From contig JAJZPZ010000002.1 of NCBI GenBank assembly GCA_021847795.1, positions 1-53,909 on the forward strand: a stretch of DNA of 53,909 nucleotides, in the 5' to 3' direction. Within the stretch, counting starts at the first letter, position 1; every line of letters starts with the position of its first letter. The position numbers were made by a program, and so were the translations under genes. This stretch comes from Nitrospirota bacterium (GTDB taxonomy: Bacteria > Nitrospirota > Thermodesulfovibrionia > Thermodesulfovibrionales > Dissulfurispiraceae). Shown in pieces: positions 49,380-53,909 of this stretch. The notes under the pieces were generated by a model. The model was not told where the DNA came from and made no database searches. It was given only the letters and a program-made list of their open reading frames with translations.

Positions 49380-50105
49380 TTACGTAGTGCGTGTGGTGAG
49401 CTCTATTGCGCTCTTCAGATCGAGTGAGCCGGAATAGATCGCCTTTCCGGTGATTGCTCCCCAGAGGCCTTTTATCCCGAGCAGCCTCCTGATGTCATCT
49501 ATGGAGGATACGCCCCCGGAGGCAATGACAGGGATATTCAGGGCTTCTGCGATCCCGCGCGTTGCCCCGATATTCGGCCCGGTCATCATCCCGTCTTTTG
49601 AAATGTCCGTATAGATGATGCCCGCAGCCCCGTAATCCTGCATCTTCAGGGCAAGGTCCGTTGCCTTTACCCGGGTGACTTCGACCCATCCTTTAACGGC
49701 AACGAGCCCGTCCTTCGCGTCAATGCCGATGATCACCTGCCCGGGATATTTCAGGCACGCCTCTTTGACGAGTTCCGGTTTCTCAATGGCAACAGTGCCC
49801 AGGATCACCCTGTTGATGCCCAGGGAAATGAGCCGGTCTATTCTTTCGATGTCGCGTATCCCGCCCCCCACCTCGATCTCCATGGACACGGATTCCCTGA
49901 TCTGCCTGATGCTCTCGAAATTTTTCTGGCTGCCGGTAAAGGCGCCGTCAAGATCAACCACGTGCAGGAGTTTTGCGCCGCAGGATTCCCATTTCCGCGC
50001 AGTAGCGCCCGGGGCGTCGGAATATACCGTGGCATCCTCCTTTTTCCCCTGGAGGAGCCGCACACAGAGGCCGTCTTTCAAATCTATTGCTGGAATTATG
50101 ATCAT
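49380..50105 (-). CDS. hisA: ProFAR isomerase HisA
   Basis: HisA opens the ribose of ProFAR to PRFAR, the substrate of His[21 protein letters not shown] has the catalytic Asp8; [30 protein letters not shown] and the second catalytic Asp in [16 protein letters not shown] follow. The ATG at 50105 matches the family start; the track start at 50120 adds five residues. At 241 residues it is normal. hisA-hisF form one minus-strand unit; no other his gene is visible. Confidence 0.96.
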   Translation of the reverse strand: MIIIPAIDLKDGLCVRLLQGKKEDATVYSDAPGATARKWESCGAKLLHVVDLDGAFTGSQKNFESIRQIRESVSMEIEVGGGIRDIERIDRLISLGINRVILGTVAIEKPELVKEACLKYPGQVIIGIDAKDGLVAVKGWVEVTRVKATDLALKMQDYGAAGIIYTDISKDGMMTGPNIGATRGIAEALNIPVIASGGVSSIDDIRRLLGIKGLWGAITGKAIYSGSLDLKSAIELTTRTT

Positions 50106-50148
50106 ACGGTAATATAACATAATATTTGAGCGGGGAAACAGAAGTGAA

Positions 50149-50928
50149 ATGGTAAATTATATTTTGAAAGCCCACAGGCAGGCCCTCTCTGCATATGCCG
50201 GAATTGTATGTCTTCTGGTCCTTTTTGCAAGCATGTCCGAGGCCATGTCTTTCAGCGTGCCTGAAAGGCTGGACTACAATCTCACCTGGGCGGGCATCAA
50301 AACAGGCGAAGCTGTTCTTGAAGCCAGAAAGGACGGGCCGACGATTCAGTTCATATCAAAGGCAACCTCCTCGGCGTGGGTCTCCCTGTTTCACAAAGTC
50401 GATGACCTTGTAGTCAGCACTCTCAAAAAAGGAGAAGGCGGCACTCCCTACGATAAGTTTATCGGCATCCCCACCAGCTATAAAATCAAACTGAAGGAAG
50501 GAGGCTACCGGAGAGATAAGGAATTCACCCTTGATCACACAGCAAAGAAGGCCGTCTATGTAAATCATCGCACCGGGGAAAAACTGGTCATGAATATAAA
50601 CGGGCCGGTTCTGGACCCCCTTGCAAGCTTCTACTACATCAGGACCCTTCCCCTGGAAGTGGGGAAGTCGGTCTTCGTTGATGTGATCGACAGCAAAAAA
50701 CTGTACAAGGCTGAGGTCCGGGTAATCAGAAAGGAAGTGGTCGAAACCCCGGCAGGCACTTTCAACACGATCCTCATAAAACCGATCATCAAATCGGACG
50801 GCATCTTCCACAGGAGAGGCAATATCTTCATCTGGCTCACTGATGACAAGCAGAGGATCCCTGTATTGCTGAAGACAAAGGTTGCGCTCGGCTCTGTCAA
50901 AGCGGTCCTTGCAGGAGGCAAGTACTGA
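50149..50928 (+). CDS. DUF3108-family exported protein
   Basis: The 259-residue precursor has a signal peptide ([20 protein letters not shown]). The DUF3108 pattern follows: [33 protein letters not shown] and [16 protein letters not shown] before [28 protein letters not shown]. The fold is probably a periplasmic beta-sheet of the LolA/VioE-like kind; function is unknown. It overlaps the glycosyltransferase gene by one base, which hints at a role in envelope glycan or LPS export. Confidence 0.85.
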   Translation: MVNYILKAHRQALSAYAGIVCLLVLFASMSEAMSFSVPERLDYNLTWAGIKTGEAVLEARKDGPTIQFISKATSSAWVSLFHKVDDLVVSTLKKGEGGTPYDKFIGIPTSYKIKLKEGGYRRDKEFTLDHTAKKAVYVNHRTGEKLVMNINGPVLDPLASFYYIRTLPLEVGKSVFVDVIDSKKLYKAEVRVIRKEVVETPAGTFNTILIKPIIKSDGIFHRRGNIFIWLTDDKQRIPVLLKTKVALGSVKAVLAGGKY

Positions 50929-51671
50929 TACCCGTATCTGTTGTCATCGTTGCAAAAAACGAAGCGGCAAATATTGGCGAAGCGCTCCGCAGCGTGCAGG
51001 ACTTTGCCGAGATCATTGTTATCGACGACTTCAGCACTGACGGCACTGCAGAGATCGCAAAGAAATTCAATGCAAAAATATTCGAGGTCCCCTGGCAGGG
51101 CTATGCAAAGCAGAAGCAGGCGGGCATAGACAGGGCAGCCCAGCCGTGGGTCCTGGTCCTTGATTCGGACGAGCGGGTTACGGAAGCCTTGGGAAAAGAT
51201 ATTGCGGCTGCGGTTTCGGGCGCCGAATACAGGGGCTATTACATCCCGAGGAAAAATTTCTTTCTCGGTAAATGGATACGCTACGGCGGCTGGTGGCCCG
51301 ATTATACCCTCAGGCTTTTCAGGAAAGACTCCGCTCATATGGAGCAGCGGGAGGTGCATGAGAAGATCGTGGTCAACGGCGATACAAGCCGCCTCAAAAA
51401 CCCCATGGAGCACTTTACCTACCGGACGATCTCAGACTACGTCAAAAAGATGGACAACTACTCCACTCTCGCTGCACGGGAGTTGAAGGGAAAGGGCGTT
51501 TCGTTTAAACCCTGGCATCTCTTTCTAAAACCCCCGGCCACGTTCCTGCGGATGCTACTGCTCCAGCAGGGCTTCAGGGACGGCTTCTACGGGCTCATCC
51601 TCGCCATGCTGTATAGCTTTTACACCTTTCTCAAATACCTGAAACTCCGGGAGATGCAGAAAAACACGTAG
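50928..51671 (+). CDS. Family 2 glycosyltransferase, WaaE-like (ATA or CTG start)
   Basis: The 247-residue GT2 enzyme starts with the family sequence [20 protein letters not shown], then IIVIDDFSTDGTAEIA, VLVLDSDERVT (DxD-type metal site) and YYIPRKNFFLGKWIRYGGWW, a hallmark of LPS core transferases such as WaaE/KdtX. The ORF track starts at an internal GTG (50994) and loses the nucleotide-binding strand. The frame upstream has no ATG, GTG or TTG that fits. ATA at 50928 overlaps the DUF3108 stop (TGATA, where TGATG would be expected) nine bases after GGAGG; CTG at 50925 is the alternative. A C-terminal hydrophobic segment is present. Confidence 0.88.
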   Translation: MPVSVVIVAKNEAANIGEALRSVQDFAEIIVIDDFSTDGTAEIAKKFNAKIFEVPWQGYAKQKQAGIDRAAQPWVLVLDSDERVTEALGKDIAAAVSGAEYRGYYIPRKNFFLGKWIRYGGWWPDYTLRLFRKDSAHMEQREVHEKIVVNGDTSRLKNPMEHFTYRTISDYVKKMDNYSTLAARELKGKGVSFKPWHLFLKPPATFLRMLLLQQGFRDGFYGLILAMLYSFYTFLKYLKLREMQKNT

Positions 51672-51750
51672 TCCAACAGGGCTGGTTGCTTCGCCTGCCT
51701 GCTATTGCCTACAAAGATAACTGTTTGCTATACTATAACTTCACCTTAGA

Positions 51751-51824
51751 GGCGGTGTAGCTCAGCTGGTTAGAGCATGCGACTCATATTCGCAGTGTCC
51801 GGGGTTCGATTCCCTGCACCGCCA
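51751..51824 (+). tRNA. tRNA-Met(CAT), elongator type
   Basis: The cloverleaf is complete: acceptor GGCGGTG/CACCGCC, D-arm GCTC...GAGC, anticodon stem TGCGA/TCGCA with loop CTCATAT (anticodon CAT), T-arm CGGGG-TTCGATT-CCCTG with one G-T pair, and discriminator A. CCA is not encoded. The first acceptor pair is G-C and the anticodon stem lacks the three G-C pairs of initiator tRNA, so it is elongator Met; an Ile2 (lysidine) tRNA is less likely. Confidence 0.95.
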
Positions 51825-52024
51825 TATACTTTTTTGTTACTTCCCCCATAACCTTGCCGCTTCGGCAAACTAGAAACATACCTATACAATATCCCCCTGA
51901 GTGAACTCTGATAACTGCTCCCTTTTAAGGGCGATGCAGAGGGCTTGGGGGCAAATATGAAACTTGCCCGTAGGTAATGGTGACTCACAGTAATTGATAC
52001 CATTAAAGAGACAGCTTGCCCTGA

Positions 52025-52258
52025 GTGTTTCAAATCGAGATTGATGGGTTGGCTAAATGCACAAATGCAAACCCGACCCCGGACTCTCCTATCCTCTCTC
52101 TTCCGCTGAGCAAATTTTTGCGTAAACAAGGGTTTGTAATAAGAACAGACCGCAAAACAGGACAAACAGTAGGATCATGGATGGCCGCTTTTCAGCCTGG
52201 AACCGAATATGACGAACTGAAAGAGATACTGAAAGAAATGCTGGTAGATCTCCCATAA
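52025..52258 (+). CDS. Small hypothetical protein before a strong terminator
   Basis: The 77-codon frame begins with GTG and ends 19 bases before a strong terminator, which supports a real transcript. The second half (SKFLRKQGFVIRTDRKTGQT, then ELKEILKEMLVDLP) is protein-like and helical. The first half is less so and no Shine-Dalgarno is evident. I do not recognise it. Confidence 0.4.
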   Translation: MFQIEIDGLAKCTNANPTPDSPILSLPLSKFLRKQGFVIRTDRKTGQTVGSWMAAFQPGTEYDELKEILKEMLVDLP

Positions 52259-52277
52259 CACTCCTTCCCCCCCATTC

Positions 52278-52308
52278 GGCGTACTGGTTTCCGGTACGCC
52301 TTTTTTTT
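52278..52308 (+). terminator. Rho-independent terminator
   Basis: GGCGTACTGG-TTT-CCGGTACGCC forms a ten-pair stem (one G-T pair) followed by eight T residues. It ends transcription from the small ORF at 52025 or from the tRNA region. Confidence 0.95.
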
Positions 52309-52423
52309 GATGGAGGGGTAAATTTTCCTTAAAAACTAAGCACAAAAAGATATTTTTGTTGCTTTTTGTTTCAACATATGCTAATTTGATAATTAACGTA
52401 GGTTCCCGATAAAACCAGAATAT

Positions 52424-53077
52424 ATGAAATTTATACTCGATAACTTCTCCATTGTGATTCTCGCAGAATCACACAATCCAAGTATTTTAAATCCCGACTT
52501 TTTGAAAAACGAGGGAATCGTTGATCCTTCTTTTACTGCCACCAATATCTTCTGCACACAACCTGTTTCCCAGATCGCATACCAGGAAGGAATTATAATC
52601 ACAACAGAATTTGAAAAACTACAGCTGGTAGATGCGGTTTCTTCACGTATTCCCTTCGATTCTCCGATCCCAGACATTGCCACCAAATATGTCAGGAAAT
52701 TACCCTTTGTCAGATATAAAGCCGTGGGCCTCAACTTTACCGGCCACTACGGATTCACCGACCCAAAGGCAGCCATTAACTACCTCCCAAATTTCTTTCT
52801 CAAAGAAGGTAAGTGGTCTTCATACGGAGCCGGGATGCCAATGATAGGGATAAAGTTCACCTACTCCTTCCCGACTTATAAATGCCTCATCTCCGTGGAT
52901 ACTGCTGAAACAATTCCACCGGACCAGACCGAAAAAGGCGCCGTCATTGTTACAGCAAACTACCACAGTGACCTGAATAACCTCGACGATATCGCTGCCT
53001 TCATTGACGACTGGAAAAAACACTACAATCATTTGGGCAAAATCATCGATGATACCTTTCCGGAGAAGAAACTATGA
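52424..53077 (+). CDS. Unrecognised 217-residue protein, first gene of a HEPN-linked cassette
   Basis: The protein begins MKFILDNFSIVILAESHNPS and has an alpha/beta pattern, with ALNFTGHY-like centre (AVGLNFTGHYGFTDPKAAIN) and an aromatic, acidic C-terminal part (NYHSDLNNLDDIAAFIDDWK). It weakly recalls TIGR04255-type proteins, which I cannot confirm. It overlaps the next gene by four bases (ATGA), which is followed by a HEPN gene with a one-base overlap, so the three are co-translated. Base composition is more AT-rich than the housekeeping blocks, suggesting transfer. No clear Shine-Dalgarno. Confidence 0.75.
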   Translation: MKFILDNFSIVILAESHNPSILNPDFLKNEGIVDPSFTATNIFCTQPVSQIAYQEGIIITTEFEKLQLVDAVSSRIPFDSPIPDIATKYVRKLPFVRYKAVGLNFTGHYGFTDPKAAINYLPNFFLKEGKWSSYGAGMPMIGIKFTYSFPTYKCLISVDTAETIPPDQTEKGAVIVTANYHSDLNNLDDIAAFIDDWKKHYNHLGKIIDDTFPEKKL

Positions 53078-53616
53078 CAACAACACTTGCCACTCCCGAT
53101 TATACAAAGGTACACAATAAAGTAATGAGCCAATTTTTTGAAAACTTGCAAAACAAATATGCCTACGATATACAAAAAACAACACCAGCCCATGAATCGA
53201 CCATCGGCTTTCTGTGGCACACATGGGAAGCTTTTGCGGTGAGCCTTCCGATAGCACTTACTCTTCCGGCCTATTCTCTTACACAAACAGTTCCTGAGAT
53301 GCCAGCCATCTACGAATACTGCAATGCCCTGTTTAACCGCGAGGTCCAGGAATTCTGCATACAGCACGGACTCCTTGCTGCGGCCAACCGCTACCACTGT
53401 CTTATCAAAAACACTTTTTGCAATATCCAAAGCATCTCTCCGTCAATCATACATGACCCTGAGATCGAAGATTATACAAAGCTGAGGTTCCTCGTGTCTC
53501 TTTCCGGTACAGTCGAACAAGTCTTTGAACAAGAAATCGTCTTTAAGAAAAGAGTCCGGGAAGAAATCGACCAAGAGCTGCGCCAATATTTTCTCCTGAG
53601 GTGCCAATTCGCCTGA
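53074..53616 (+). CDS. Unrecognised 180-residue protein, second gene of the cassette
   Basis: A mostly helical protein with ESTIGFLWHTWEAFAVSLPI and, at the end, VFKKRVREEIDQELRQYFLL. I see no known motif. It is joined by overlaps to both neighbours (ATGA upstream, TGATG downstream). In such cassettes the protein next to a HEPN toxin is often its binding partner or antitoxin, but that is only inferred here. Confidence 0.7.
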   Translation: MTTTLATPDYTKVHNKVMSQFFENLQNKYAYDIQKTTPAHESTIGFLWHTWEAFAVSLPIALTLPAYSLTQTVPEMPAIYEYCNALFNREVQEFCIQHGLLAAANRYHCLIKNTFCNIQSISPSIIHDPEIEDYTKLRFLVSLSGTVEQVFEQEIVFKKRVREEIDQELRQYFLLRCQFA

Positions 53617-53909
53617 TGGAAGCACAAGACTTTCTCACGCTGGCATTAGAGTTGCAAAAATCAACTTCGGAAGCATCACTCCGCACTTCTATCGGCAGAG
53701 CCTATTACGCCATCTTCAACGAAATTTGTAAGTGTTTAAGAGAGGGTAAAATCAATCTCCCCAAAACATACGTTGCCCACGTAAAAGCACAACAATACCT
53801 ATCAGGCTGTGGAATCCCCGAGGCCGAAACCCTTGCCACCACCCTCGATGAACTCCGGGATGCGCGAAATGAAGCCGATTATCAACTGCAGGGAGTACAA
53901 GTAGAAGCC
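53616..53909 (+). CDS. HEPN-domain protein, 3' end cut by the window
   Basis: The 98 visible codons start MEAQDFLTLALELQKSTSEA and carry the HEPN signatures SIGRAYYAIFNEI (residues about 26-38) and LRDARNEADYQL. The second takes the place of the RNA-cleaving Rx4-6H motif, with ADY in place of the H, a variant common in the C-terminal HEPN branch. It is the third gene of an overlapping cassette and probably the toxin or RNase-fold effector. The true end lies outside the window. Confidence 0.75.
   Translation, partial: MEAQDFLTLALELQKSTSEASLRTSIGRAYYAIFNEICKCLREGKINLPKTYVAHVKAQQYLSGCGIPEAETLATTLDELRDARNEADYQLQGVQVEA

Noticed and set aside
51770-52165. 131-codon minus-strand ORF
   Set aside because: Its N-terminal half runs through spacer and its end is an antisense reading of the tRNA gene.

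Overview
The window is a gene-dense stretch of a diderm bacterial chromosome. It carries lptD, tolQ-tolR-tolA/tonB-tolB, rfaE1, a porin and a LolA-like protein. Gene order is compact, with many ATGA or TAATG overlaps. Three traits point to an anaerobic lineage that uses selenocysteine and C1 metabolism: a CooC-type nickel ATPase beside folE, folD and 5-formyl-THF cyclo-ligase; a SelD with an in-frame UGA; and a sulfide:quinone oxidoreductase operon with DsrE/F/H-like proteins. Together with the profusion of short self-complementary repeats this fits Nitrospirota (Thermodesulfovibrionia-like). That placement is an inference from gene content only.

Layout. 1-1360: a gene-end remnant, a MntA/HepT toxin-antitoxin pair and queF. 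1361-9651: trpF (minus), then trpB-trpA-accD-folC-lptD-truB. 9749-13658: purB, a four-CBS sensor kinase and a nitroreductase. 13659-15960: an accessory zone with a gene remnant, a zeta-toxin-like pair, a small hypothetical gene and repeats. 15960-19042: a NorQ/NorD-type MoxR-VWA pair. 19164-26977: an ArsR-controlled sulfur operon (ArsR, four DsrE/F/H-like proteins, SQR), followed without a clear break by an RND transporter, a LolA-like protein and a porin. 27090-28476: a DUF4160/DUF2442 pair and a second ArsR with two tiny Cys-rich proteins. 28619-30606: selD, a decayed tauE and speD. 30693-39178 (minus): pgk, gap, DUF1015, nrdR, glyA, rpiB, argF and argD. 39398-42233: cooC and folate genes. 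42384-45390 (minus): the Tol system. 45484-51671: rfaE1, a ThiI-like PP-loop protein, a lipoprotein, hisF/hisA, DUF3108 and a family 2 glycosyltransferase. 51751-51824: tRNA-Met. 52025-53909: an AT-richer cassette ending in a HEPN-domain gene cut by the window edge.

Two results stand out. First, the third gene of the sulfur operon (20106-20450) is split by an in-frame TGA. The TGA lies exactly where its upstream paralogue has the first Cys of a CGTC motif, and a hairpin follows it. Read as selenocysteine it gives a complete DsrE-like selenoprotein with a UxxC redox motif. The selD gene about 8 kb away has its own in-frame TGA at the known catalytic position. The ORF track truncates both genes.

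Second, the window is full of self-complementary elements built from iterated 7-10 bp units. Two related copies lie inside the reading frames of essential genes (folC residues about 276-331, lptD residues about 3-64), in the same reading phase and with their stop-prone units altered. Similar repeat DNA encodes the hydrophobic cores of the signal peptides of TolB, LptD and the porin. Other repeats fill the queF/trpF, trpA/accD, truB/purB, norQ/arsR, argD/cooC, folD/tolB and rfaE1/PP-loop junctions. The elements resemble in concept the Rickettsia palindromic elements that invade coding sequence, but with different sequences, and look like raw material for new protein segments.

Other points are near-cognate start codons (ATT for trpB, ATA for the glycosyltransferase), a roughly 30-residue insertion in HisF, and a 37-residue GCGCGCGC protein below the ORF-track threshold.
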